Assembly: GCA_034429475.1 (NCBI GenBank)
Contig: DAOUGD010000103.1
Coordinates: forward strand, 1-21,626
Origin: JAKQHY01 sp034429475
GTDB lineage: Bacteria > Chloroflexota > Anaerolineae > B4-G1 > SLSP01
Direction: 5' to 3'
Length of the DNA stretch: 21,626 bases
Below the pieces are notes generated by a model that was not told the DNA's origin, did no database searches, and saw only the letters and a program-made list of their open reading frames with translations. The position numbers and the translations under genes are program-made. Of this stretch, positions 1-6,521 are shown piece by piece. Every line of letters begins with the position of its first letter. Positions within the stretch are counted from its first letter, which is position 1.

Positions 1-45
1 ACCCCTGCAACTCTCCTTGCCATGCCTGGGGTAGCCTCCGCAAAG

Positions 46-110
46 GGTACGATATTGTGAGACTGTAAAGGTACGATTTTACAAGACTACAGGGGGTACG
101 ATTTTACAAG
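46..110. repeat. Short direct repeats, about 24.5 bp apart
   Basis: The 16-base word GGTACGATTTTACAAG occurs exactly at 70-85 and 95-110. A degenerate copy begins at 46 (GGTACGATATTGTGAG). Starts are 24 and 25 bases apart. Around the second copy, TGTAAA (64-69) pairs with TTTACA (78-83), giving a small inverted repeat. No reading frame of note covers 1-217. Three copies with one degenerate is too few to call an array; it could be an operator cluster, the edge of a longer repeat beyond the left border, or a dispersed element. Confidence 0.6.
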
Positions 111-130
111 CCCTTACAACGTGAAACGTA

Positions 131-165
131 AAACGTGAGGCCTTCACCGCGAAGGCCTCACGTTT
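131..165. repeat. Perfect 15-bp hairpin
   Basis: AAACGTGAGGCCTTC (131-145) is the exact reverse complement of 151-165, with a 5-base loop. On the plus strand it is followed by a T-containing stretch (GCGTTTTATT) rather than a clean T run, so it is a weak intrinsic terminator candidate at best. The flanking words (GTGAAACGTAAAACGTG) repeat the AAACGT theme, as in the other intergenic word elements of this window. Confidence 0.75.
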
Positions 166-181
166 CTATTGCGTTTTATTG

Positions 182-215
182 AAACGTCAAACGTCAATTA
201 TGACGTTTGACGTTT
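182..215. repeat. Perfect 15-bp hairpin just after the M16C stop
   Basis: AAACGTCAAACGTCA (182-196) pairs perfectly with 201-215 across a 4-base loop. Each arm is itself a tandem of the word AAACGTC. On the minus strand the hairpin begins 3 bases after the TAG stop of the peptidase gene, so it may protect or terminate that transcript, but no T run follows. The word GACGTTTGACGTTTT recurs at about 6351-6366. Confidence 0.8.
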
Positions 216-217
216 GA

Positions 218-3133
218 CTACAACACCTTCGTCAACACAAACGGCACCGCGCCCTCCGCCCGCGCATTCTCCAGCGCGTCCGCAGAACCGAGGACGACGA
301 TGCGCCCGGCCTCGTTGACTTTTTCCACGGCGTCGGCCAGGGCGGCGAAGTCGGCGGCGGTTGTGCCCAGGATTTCGTCGCGGTACTGCTGGCGGGCTGC
401 GTCACTGTAGCCGATCAGGTAACGCTGCAAGGCGGTGTAGCCTTTGGCGTCCGGCAACTGGTAGGCATCGAGCGCGCCGATCACGCCAATGATGTTCTTG
501 ACCAGTTCTTCCTCTGACAGTTCCAGGCGGCGCAGGAAAGCGGCCACGCCGTCATAGTTCGCCAGCGTGCCGAGCAGGTTCGGATCGCGGTAGGAGCCGT
601 ACCCGAACACGCCGGACTGCGCGTCAAAGACGCAGAACGCGCCGTAGGCCCCGCCCTGGATGCGGACTTTCTCCCACAGGTACGTCGTGCGCAGGCAGTT
701 GAGGATGACTTCGATGGAGCCGCGCCGCGTATAGCCCAGCTCAAACAAGTTGGCGCCCTTCGCCACGTAGTTGACCTGCGCCGGGATCGTCAGCCCTTCC
801 GGCGCGGGGTCGTAAGTGGGCGTCCAGGCCGGGCGGACGACGGGGGCGGACGGCAGCGCGCTCAGGAAGTCGGCAACCTGCGGCTGCACCGTCGCCCAAT
901 TCGCGGCGTCTACGGTGACGTTGCACAGCATGGCGGCGCGGTTCACCAGCAACCCGCGCACTTCTTCCAACTTCGCCAGCACCGCCGGCCAATCCTGCTC
1001 AACTTGTTCGATGAGACGCCGCAGGAAGAAGAGGTAACTCACGCCCCCCATCTGCTCGGCGGCCCAGGACGCCTCGTTAAGTTTGGCGCGCAGCCGCGAG
1101 AGCGCCACGCGATGGCCCGCCGGAATCAGGCTGCCCTCCTCCTGCGCTTTCTCTTCCAATAGCATCTGCATGAAGCGGGCGGGGTTATCCAACTTCACCG
1201 TGAGCAGGATGTCCCGCAGGATCGCCAACAGGTCGCCCGTCTGCGCGACCGTCGCTTTCCCCCGCAGGAACAGCCAGTCGGTGGCCTGGGCGCTGTCGCG
1301 CACCATCGCGTGCGAGGTCGTCGGCGCGATGCCGCCCGTCTGCCGCCCGATGCGCTGCGTCAACTTGACGAAGTCCTCCGTCTCCGTGCCGATTTCCAGC
1401 AGCGCTTCGCCAAACATCATGGCGTAGGGCAGCAAGTCCTGCGGCAACATGTGCAAATCCAGCCCCAAATCCAGGTAGACGATGCCGTTGGTGAACAGGT
1501 CGTGGTACAACACGCGCGCGCCGTTGACCTCCGATAGCTCGGCGGGGATGGACTTGGCCTCTTTGTCGAGGTCGGCCAGAGTGAGGCGCGGGATGGTTGC
1601 CAGCGCTTCCGGCGTGTCCGGCGTCTCCTGCATTTCCTTAAGGCGCGCGGCGGATGTGATGACGGCGCGCAGGTCAGCCTCCGTCATCCCCTGCCGCGCC
1701 TGCGCCAACCGCGCCTGTTCGGCGGCCTCCTGCCGTTCCGCCAACGTCGCATCCGGCTCCAACACGAACACCGACCGGTGCGCGTTGTCGAGCAGGTACG
1801 TTTGGATGAGTCCCTCGAAGTAGCGCGGATTCTCAGCCAGCGCCGCCTTGACTGCGTTGAGCGGCCCCTCGAAGGCCAACGGCGCGAGCGGGTCGCCATC
1901 GTGCAGCCAGGTGGTGAGCGCCTGCAACAGCGCCACTAACCCGCGCGGGAAGCTGCCGAAGTTCTGTTCCCGCAAATTGAATTCGATGGTATTTAGCGAA
2001 GCGGCCACCGTGTCGGGATCGATCCCGTCGCGCACCAGGTCGGCCAGGGTGGTGAAGATGAGGTCGGCGACTTTGTCCACGTCGGCGGGCTGCACGCCCT
2101 TGAGGCCGGTGGAGAAGGTAAGCTGGCGCAGGCCGTCGTCCAGTCCGTTCCCGATCACGTCCTCGCCCAGGCCGGAATCAATGAGGGCCTTGCGCAACGG
2201 CGACGCCGACATCCCGATGAGAACGTGGCCCAGAATCGCCAGCCCCATCGTCAGCGCCGAGGCGTCGTTCTCCGGCAGCAGCCAGTTTACGGTGATGTAG
2301 GCGCGTGGGTCTTCGGTATCCTCGCTCACGGGATAGGGGCGCGTCTCACGGCGCGGCGTCTCGCGGCGCGGCTGAAGCGCGATGGCGCTCTCGACCGGGC
2401 GGGCGGTGAAGTCTTTGAGGTATTCCTGCGCCAGCCGCAGGCGCATCTTCGGGTCGTCGTTCCCGTAGAAGAAGAGGCGGGCATTGCTGGGATGGTAGTA
2501 CGTCTCGTGGAAAGCCTTGAACTGCGCGTAGGTCAGGTTGGGGATAACTTCCGGGTCGCCGCCGGAATCAAACCAGTAAACGTTATCGGGGAACAGGCTG
2601 CGCTCGCTGTAGCGCGCCACCAGATTGTCGGGCGACGAGTAGGCGCCTTTCATCTCATTGAAGACCACGCCCTTGTAGGTCAGCGGCGCGTCGAGGCTTT
2701 CCAACTCGTAGTGCCAGCCTTCCTGCTGCAACATTTCGGGCGTGATGCGGGGATAGAACACCGCGTCCAGGTACACATCAATCAGGTTGTAGAAATCCTG
2801 CACGTTCTGGCTGGCGACGGGGTAGACGGTTTTGTCGTTGAAGGTGAAGGCGTTGAGGAAGGTGTTGAGCGAGCCTTTCGCCAGCTCGATGAACGGCTCT
2901 TTGACCGGATACTTGCGCGAACCGCACAGCACCGTGTGCTCCATAATGTGCGGCAGCCCGGTAGAATCGGCGGGCGGCGTGCGGAACGCCGCGCCGAACA
3001 CCTTGTTCTCATCGTCGTTCTCCAGCGACAGCAGTTCCGCGCCGGTGGCCGCGTGCCGGTACAGCCGGGCGCGCGTGTTCAACTCCGTGATCTCGCGCTC
3101 GGCGACTAATTCAAATCCGTGTAAAAGTGTCAT
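218..3133 (-). CDS. M16C metalloprotease (presequence protease/falcilysin-like)
   Basis: 971 residues, close to the usual length of family M16C (PreP/Cym1-type). The inverted zinc motif HIMEH lies at residues 62-66 (zinc ligands His62 and His66, catalytic Glu65). The third ligand is expected to be Glu160 in GVVFNEMKG. The C-terminal half keeps the family signature VRIQGGAYGAF, whose Arg and Tyr contact substrate. By family knowledge these enzymes degrade short unstructured peptides inside a closed two-half chamber. There is no signal peptide, so a cytosolic peptide-scavenging role is inferred. The ATG at 3133 is preceded on the minus strand by AGAGGTG at good spacing. The SanA-like gene lies 64 bases upstream on the same strand, separated by a word-repeat hairpin. 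Confidence 0.93.
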   Translation of the reverse strand: MTLLHGFELVAEREITELNTRARLYRHAATGAELLSLENDDENKVFGAAFRTPPADSTGLPHIMEHTVLCGSRKYPVKEPFIELAKGSLNTFLNAFTFNDKTVYPVASQNVQDFYNLIDVYLDAVFYPRITPEMLQQEGWHYELESLDAPLTYKGVVFNEMKGAYSSPDNLVARYSERSLFPDNVYWFDSGGDPEVIPNLTYAQFKAFHETYYHPSNARLFFYGNDDPKMRLRLAQEYLKDFTARPVESAIALQPRRETPRRETRPYPVSEDTEDPRAYITVNWLLPENDASALTMGLAILGHVLIGMSASPLRKALIDSGLGEDVIGNGLDDGLRQLTFSTGLKGVQPADVDKVADLIFTTLADLVRDGIDPDTVAASLNTIEFNLREQNFGSFPRGLVALLQALTTWLHDGDPLAPLAFEGPLNAVKAALAENPRYFEGLIQTYLLDNAHRSVFVLEPDATLAERQEAAEQARLAQARQGMTEADLRAVITSAARLKEMQETPDTPEALATIPRLTLADLDKEAKSIPAELSEVNGARVLYHDLFTNGIVYLDLGLDLHMLPQDLLPYAMMFGEALLEIGTETEDFVKLTQRIGRQTGGIAPTTSHAMVRDSAQATDWLFLRGKATVAQTGDLLAILRDILLTVKLDNPARFMQMLLEEKAQEEGSLIPAGHRVALSRLRAKLNEASWAAEQMGGVSYLFFLRRLIEQVEQDWPAVLAKLEEVRGLLVNRAAMLCNVTVDAANWATVQPQVADFLSALPSAPVVRPAWTPTYDPAPEGLTIPAQVNYVAKGANLFELGYTRRGSIEVILNCLRTTYLWEKVRIQGGAYGAFCVFDAQSGVFGYGSYRDPNLLGTLANYDGVAAFLRRLELSEEELVKNIIGVIGALDAYQLPDAKGYTALQRYLIGYSDAARQQYRDEILGTTAADFAALADAVEKVNEAGRIVVLGSADALENARAEGAVPFVLTKVL

Positions 3134-3154
3134 TTATTTCACCTCTTGGTTATA

Positions 3155-3216
3155 GGGTAATGGGTAATGAGTAATGAGTAATGAGTAACTCGACCCATTA
3201 CTCATTTCTCATTACT
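3155..3216. repeat. AATGAGT word element with hairpin
   Basis: Tandem words GGGTAATGGGTAATGAGTAATGAGT run from 3155 to 3188. They are answered by an inverted copy at 3198-3216: arms 3170-3188 and 3198-3216 match at 18 of 19 positions, with a 9-base loop. The right arm overlaps the end of the SanA-like gene: its last five codons (VMRNE) and its TAA stop (3198-3200) lie in the repeat. The element occupies almost the whole gap between the two minus-strand genes. Confidence 0.8.
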
Positions 3217-3953
3217 TGATCTTCAAAAATCGGCAGCGGCTCCCCCAACACGGGGACGGGACGCTGGATGTAAACGTCCCACCACGCGCGCCAGAGGGCC
3301 GGGACTTCGCGGGCGACGTACAGGAGGAAGAAGCGGCGCCGGTAGAGCTGGCGGTCGGCGGTGTAGCCGATGGCTTTCACGTCCAGGGCGCGGCAGGTTT
3401 CGAGGGCGCGCGGCAGATGGTAGCGCTGCGTCACCAGGATGACATCGTCCACCTGGAAAATGTCGCGGGCGCGGTAGCAGGTGTCGTAAGTGCGCCGCCC
3501 GGCGTAGTCCAGCACGATGGCCTCGCGCGGGACGCTCTGCTCCAGCGCGTATTCCAGCATTTTGGCCGGCTCGTTGTACTCCACAACGCGGTTGTCGCCG
3601 CTGAAGAGCAGCTTTTCCACCCGTCCGGCGCGGTAAAGCTCAATCGCGGCGTCCAGGCGATCCTGCAAGATCGCGCTCAACGCGCCGTTGGGCCAGTATC
3701 CCGCTCCGAACACCACCGCCACCCGCTTGCCCGGCACGATGACCAGGTCGCTCTTCTGGTAAATGTCCTTGCCGAATCGCCCCGTGAACGTCCACAGCGT
3801 CCACGCGGCAATAAGAAACAGCAGCGCTCCCAATCCGTATAATGTCCCACGCACCGCCCGTATCCTGAAGATGGCCTTTACCCGCGATACCAACCGGGTC
3901 GGGATAATGCGCCTGCGGGCCGCGTGGTTCTTGGCGCTATTTTCTTCATTCAT
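3198..3953 (-). CDS. SanA/ElyC/YdcF-family (DUF218) membrane protein
   Basis: 251 residues. A basic N-terminal tail of about 36 residues, rich in Arg, is followed by one membrane helix (about 37-56, LGALLFLIAAWTLW). The remainder is a DUF218 domain predicted to lie outside the cytoplasm. Family landmarks include VAVVFGAGYWPNG near the domain start, LLFSGDN, YDTCYRARDIF and ILVTQRYHLPRA. Known members (SanA, ElyC) affect envelope barrier function and peptidoglycan precursor metabolism; the exact reaction is not settled. The ATG at 3953 has only a weak upstream AGG. The last five residues and stop codon come from the adjacent word-repeat element, suggesting the original 3' end was replaced. Confidence 0.88.
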   Translation of the reverse strand: MNEENSAKNHAARRRIIPTRLVSRVKAIFRIRAVRGTLYGLGALLFLIAAWTLWTFTGRFGKDIYQKSDLVIVPGKRVAVVFGAGYWPNGALSAILQDRLDAAIELYRAGRVEKLLFSGDNRVVEYNEPAKMLEYALEQSVPREAIVLDYAGRRTYDTCYRARDIFQVDDVILVTQRYHLPRALETCRALDVKAIGYTADRQLYRRRFFLLYVAREVPALWRAWWDVYIQRPVPVLGEPLPIFEDQVMRNE

Positions 3954-3996
3954 TGATTTTGCCTATCACGAGTCATTCACCCTTCATTCCGAGCTG

Positions 3997-4100
3997 CTCA
4001 CCGTCATTCTGAGCGAAGCGAAGAATCTTTCCCTCTCACGGTTGAGACCCTTCGCTTTCCTTCACTGCTTTCAGAACAGGCTGCTCAGGGTGACGGTGAG
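3997..4100. repeat. Long-spaced inverted repeat containing GAGCGAAGCGAAGAATC
   Basis: The outer arms CTCACCGTCATTCTGAG (3997-4013) and 4084-4100 are inverted copies at 15 of 17 positions. The interior holds GCGAAGCGAAGAATC near the left arm and an inverted-type CCCTTCGCTTTCC further right. From memory, the CATTCTGAGCGAAGCGAAGAATC type of sequence is dispersed in many environmental bacterial genomes; I cannot check that here. It fills the gap upstream of the SanA-like gene. Confidence 0.7.
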
Positions 4101-4108
4101 AGAAAGTT

Positions 4109-4164
4109 GATCCGCTGATCCGCCGACTCGCTCACTTGCTTTCTCGCTCATTCGCTGATCCGCT
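4109..4164. repeat. 8-bp-period tandem array (GATCCGCT)
   Basis: Seven consecutive 8-base units: GATCCGCT, GATCCGCC, GACTCGCT, CACTTGCT, TTCTCGCT, CATTCGCT, GATCCGCT. The outer units are best conserved. On the minus strand the array starts 5 bases after the stop codon of the pseudo-metallopeptidase gene. The same GATCCGCN unit recurs four times inside the alpha-2-macroglobulin gene at 20908-20939. Together with the preceding inverted repeat it accounts for most of the gap 3954-4169, where I see no gene. Confidence 0.85.
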
Positions 4165-4169
4165 GATTC

Positions 4170-5585
4170 TTATGGCCGCTCGTCCACGCCCACCCACAGC
4201 AGCGCGCTGACCGTCTCCACTGCCGTCGCGTCGCTGCCCCACACCAGGATGACGTCCCTGGCGGTGCGGCGCAGATAGATCGCGCCCAGCCGCCCGTCCC
4301 ACCATTGGCCGGCCGGGAGGCTGTCCGGCAAGACGCGCGTGTACACCGGGCCGGAGAGGAAGGCTTCCGGCAACGCTTCCACGATTTGAGTGTAGAAGCG
4401 CGCCGCCGCTTTGGCCGAATCCCACCGGGTTTGCAACACTACCACGTCGCGGCCTTCGGGGCCGCCCCACACCTGGAGCAAATCGCCGCCCCAGTCGGAA
4501 GCGTCGGCAGCCTTGCCGCCGCGCCATTCGAGCAGCGCCAGCTCCAGAAATGCTTCGCCGAGAGTGTCTTCCAACGTCAGCGACCAATCTTTGCCCAGAT
4601 CGGGCGCGAGAGGCTGCAAGGTCAGGGGCATTTCGCCACTGGCGTACCGCTCCGGGTGGAGCAGTTGCTCGGTGGAGCGCGGGGGACGTTGGATCGCCTC
4701 GTCCAACGCCGCCGCGCCGCCGGCTTCGTAACGCGCCGCCGCAAACCCCTCGCCCACGTCCAGCGTGAGGCGCGAGAGGTCGGCCAGCAATGGATCGTCC
4801 ACCGACCAGGCCGGCGTCCAGGCGGCGGCGACGGCGTCGCGCAGCGTTTTGGCTTTCGCCGCGTTGGACGCGAGGTTGGCTCGCAGCAGAACGGACAGCA
4901 TCGCGTCGCCATCGCCCACGGCCAGCAGCGCCAGGCGGCGATCCAGGGTAGAGGCTTCGGCAACGAGCGCGGGCAGGTCGCCGTATTGGTCGGGGATGGC
5001 GCGGGCGTAACCGAAGGCCAATTGCGCGTCGAGGACGGCGCGGTCGCCCCGCCAATCGCGCTGCAAATACAATTCCTCTGTGTCGGCGACGTAGAGCGCG
5101 GCGCAGCGTTCGGCGTAAGCGCGCGCGTCCACGGATAGGTCGTCCCACCACCACAGGCGCAAAGCATCCAGGAGCGGACGCACATCCAACACCAGCGGCG
5201 GATCGGCCTGAGCGCGGTTGTAATGCACCACCGCCAGCTCGTAGACGTCCACCAGGGTCAACGGCGTGGTCCAACGCGGCCATACCTCACGCGCCTCGGC
5301 GATTTCGGCAGCGATGGCGCCGGATTCGGCGATGTCGAAGGTGGGGGTAGGCATAGGCGTGAGGGTGGGCGAGGGAGTAGACGTTGGAGAGGGCGTTACC
5401 GTCGGAGTGGACGTTGGGGTAATGCCGGGGGTGGGCGTCGGCAGCGGGGAGGGCGTGCTGACGACGGTGACGCGCATCGTCTGCCAGACGCTCCAACCGA
5501 GCAGGCCGAATACCAGCAGCACGCCGACGGCCAATCCTGCCAGAATGCGTTGTTGGGTGGAAGTCAGCGCGCGATACCAGCGCAA
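4170..5585 (-). CDS. Membrane-tethered pseudo-metallopeptidase (Hvo_1808-like)
   Basis: 471 residues from a TTG at 5585 preceded by AGAGGGAGG at 7-base spacing; no ATG fits better. A cytoplasmic tail (1-14) and a membrane helix (about 15-34) lead to a Pro/Thr/Ser linker (about 44-82) and an extracytoplasmic domain. The domain resembles, from memory, a secreted family whose members read about HEYTHALQDQHFDL, then LVEGDAT, then PP-STEQ-LHPE-Y, then TLGE and WGGD. Here the last blocks are clear (PPRSTEQLLHPERY 301-314, DTLGE 340-344, WGGD 365-368). The zinc region instead reads FGYARAIPDQYGDL (191-204), and GDGDAM (224-229) replaces the EGDA block. HExxH is therefore lost, suggesting a binding or scaffold role. 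It overlaps rph by 22 bases, suggesting translational coupling. Confidence 0.82.
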   Translation of the reverse strand: MRWYRALTSTQQRILAGLAVGVLLVFGLLGWSVWQTMRVTVVSTPSPLPTPTPGITPTSTPTVTPSPTSTPSPTLTPMPTPTFDIAESGAIAAEIAEAREVWPRWTTPLTLVDVYELAVVHYNRAQADPPLVLDVRPLLDALRLWWWDDLSVDARAYAERCAALYVADTEELYLQRDWRGDRAVLDAQLAFGYARAIPDQYGDLPALVAEASTLDRRLALLAVGDGDAMLSVLLRANLASNAAKAKTLRDAVAAAWTPAWSVDDPLLADLSRLTLDVGEGFAAARYEAGGAAALDEAIQRPPRSTEQLLHPERYASGEMPLTLQPLAPDLGKDWSLTLEDTLGEAFLELALLEWRGGKAADASDWGGDLLQVWGGPEGRDVVVLQTRWDSAKAAARFYTQIVEALPEAFLSGPVYTRVLPDSLPAGQWWDGRLGAIYLRRTARDVILVWGSDATAVETVSALLWVGVDERP

Positions 5586-6286
5586 GCCAGCGCCTCCCTC
5601 TGGATGCGGAGTACGTCGCGCGCACCGTCCGCAGCCACGTCCAGCAGCGCGTTGAGCATCCCACGCGGGATGGGGGCGCCCTCGGCAGTCCCCTGCACTT
5701 CGATAAAGTCGCCGGCGGCGTCCACCACCACGTTGAGGTCCACCTGGGCGGCCGCGTCTTCGGCATAGGCCAGGTCGCTGCAAATCTGGCCGTCCACCAC
5801 GCCAACGCTGATCGCAGTGACCGGCGGCAGAAGCGCCTCCGGCGGCACAACGCCTTCTGCAATCAACCGTTGAACGGCCAGAGCCACCGCCACGTAACCG
5901 CCGTTGATGGACGCCGTCCGCGTGCCGCCGTCGGCCTGGAGCACGTCGCAATCCACGATGAGGGTGCGCTCGCCCAACAAGGTCAGGGCGACGGCGCGGC
6001 GCAGGCTGCGCCCGATGAGCCGGCGAATTTCTTGCGCCCGCCCGCCGCTGATATGCTCGCGGCCCGTGCGGGTGTGGGTGGACGCCGGCAGCAGGGCATA
6101 TTCCGCCGTCAGCCAACCCTTGCCGATCCCCTGCTGCCAGCGCGGCACACCCTCCTGCACCGATACGGTACACAGGACGTGCGTTTCCCCCATCCGCACC
6201 AGAGCAGAGCCATGCGGGTAGCGCACTGGCGACAGGTCAAAGGTCAGCGGGCGCAGTTCGGTAAAATCTCGGCCATCGAAGCGCAT
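5564..6286 (-). CDS. rph: Ribonuclease PH
   Basis: 240 residues, the normal length for RNase PH. This phosphorolytic 3'-5' exoribonuclease trims tRNA 3' ends, using phosphate and releasing nucleoside diphosphates. Landmarks in order: SGGRAQEIRRLIGRSLRRAV (about 80-99, the Arg-rich phosphate/RNA region), DCDVLQADGGTRTASINGG (112-130, phosphate-binding Arg-Thr), and DLAYAEDAAAQVDLNVV (171-187, expected catalytic Asp177 and Asp183). The ATG at 6286 follows AGGAG at 5-base spacing. It is the first gene of a minus-strand pair; its 3' end overlaps the pseudo-metallopeptidase start. The usual partner (a RdgB-type NTP pyrophosphatase) is not downstream. A promoter may lie in the palindrome at 6383-6452. 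Confidence 0.96.
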   Translation of the reverse strand: MRFDGRDFTELRPLTFDLSPVRYPHGSALVRMGETHVLCTVSVQEGVPRWQQGIGKGWLTAEYALLPASTHTRTGREHISGGRAQEIRRLIGRSLRRAVALTLLGERTLIVDCDVLQADGGTRTASINGGYVAVALAVQRLIAEGVVPPEALLPPVTAISVGVVDGQICSDLAYAEDAAAQVDLNVVVDAAGDFIEVQGTAEGAPIPRGMLNALLDVAADGARDVLRIQREALACAGIAR

Positions 6287-6313
6287 AGAGTCTCCTGCGA
6301 ATTACGAGTTGCG

Positions 6314-6366
6314 AGTTAGGAGTTAGGAGTTAGGAGTTAGGAGTTAGGAATGACGTTTGACGTTTT
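6314..6366. repeat. 7-bp tandem array AGTTAGG x5 plus GACGTTT words
   Basis: Five perfect consecutive copies of AGTTAGG occupy 6314-6348, preceded by degenerate units (ACGAGTT, GCGAGTT). They run into TGACGTTTGACGTTTT, the same word as the hairpin at 182-215. The array lies in the 5' leader region of rph. Because it is an exact short tandem repeat, copy number could vary between strains. Confidence 0.9.
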
Positions 6367-6382
6367 GCAACACACCTTTGTT

Positions 6383-6452
6383 ATTCTAACACGGGAATGA
6401 CTTGCGGCAAACGCGGGCGTTCATTTGCTGCAAGCCGTTCCCGTGTTAGAAT
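6383..6452. promoter_or_regulatory. Long palindrome with possible mirrored divergent promoters
   Basis: 29-base arms (6383-6411 and 6424-6452) match as inverted copies at 26 of 29 positions around a 12-base loop. As RNA, two of the mismatches become G-U pairs. Each outer end reads TGTTAGAAT outward, an extended minus-10-like element: 6444-6452 on plus (towards the nucleotidase) and 6391-6383 on minus (towards rph). A TTGC-type hexamer lies 16 bases upstream of each (TTGCTG plus, TTGCCG minus), a poor minus-35 match. This could be a shared divergent promoter/operator or simply a structured element; the promoter reading is inference. Confidence 0.5.
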
Positions 6453-6521
6453 GGACATACACAGGGATGGGGCGGTCGGGGGCCGCCAGGTGGAGTAAGG
6501 GTTGTCAATAATGGATTGGCT

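Noticed and set aside
46..110. CRISPR array
   Set aside because: Only two exact copies of a 16-base word with 8-9-base spacers and no cas genes.
2225..3109. 294-codon plus-strand open frame opposite the M16C gene
   Set aside because: It covers the coding strand region holding HIMEH and GVVFNEMKG of the real peptidase and has no family features of its own.
5586..6173. Upstream extension of the pseudo-metallopeptidase frame to an ATG at 6173
   Set aside because: This part is an Arg/Gly/Ala-rich out-of-frame reading of rph; the TTG at 5585 has a strong ribosome site and starts just before the membrane helix.
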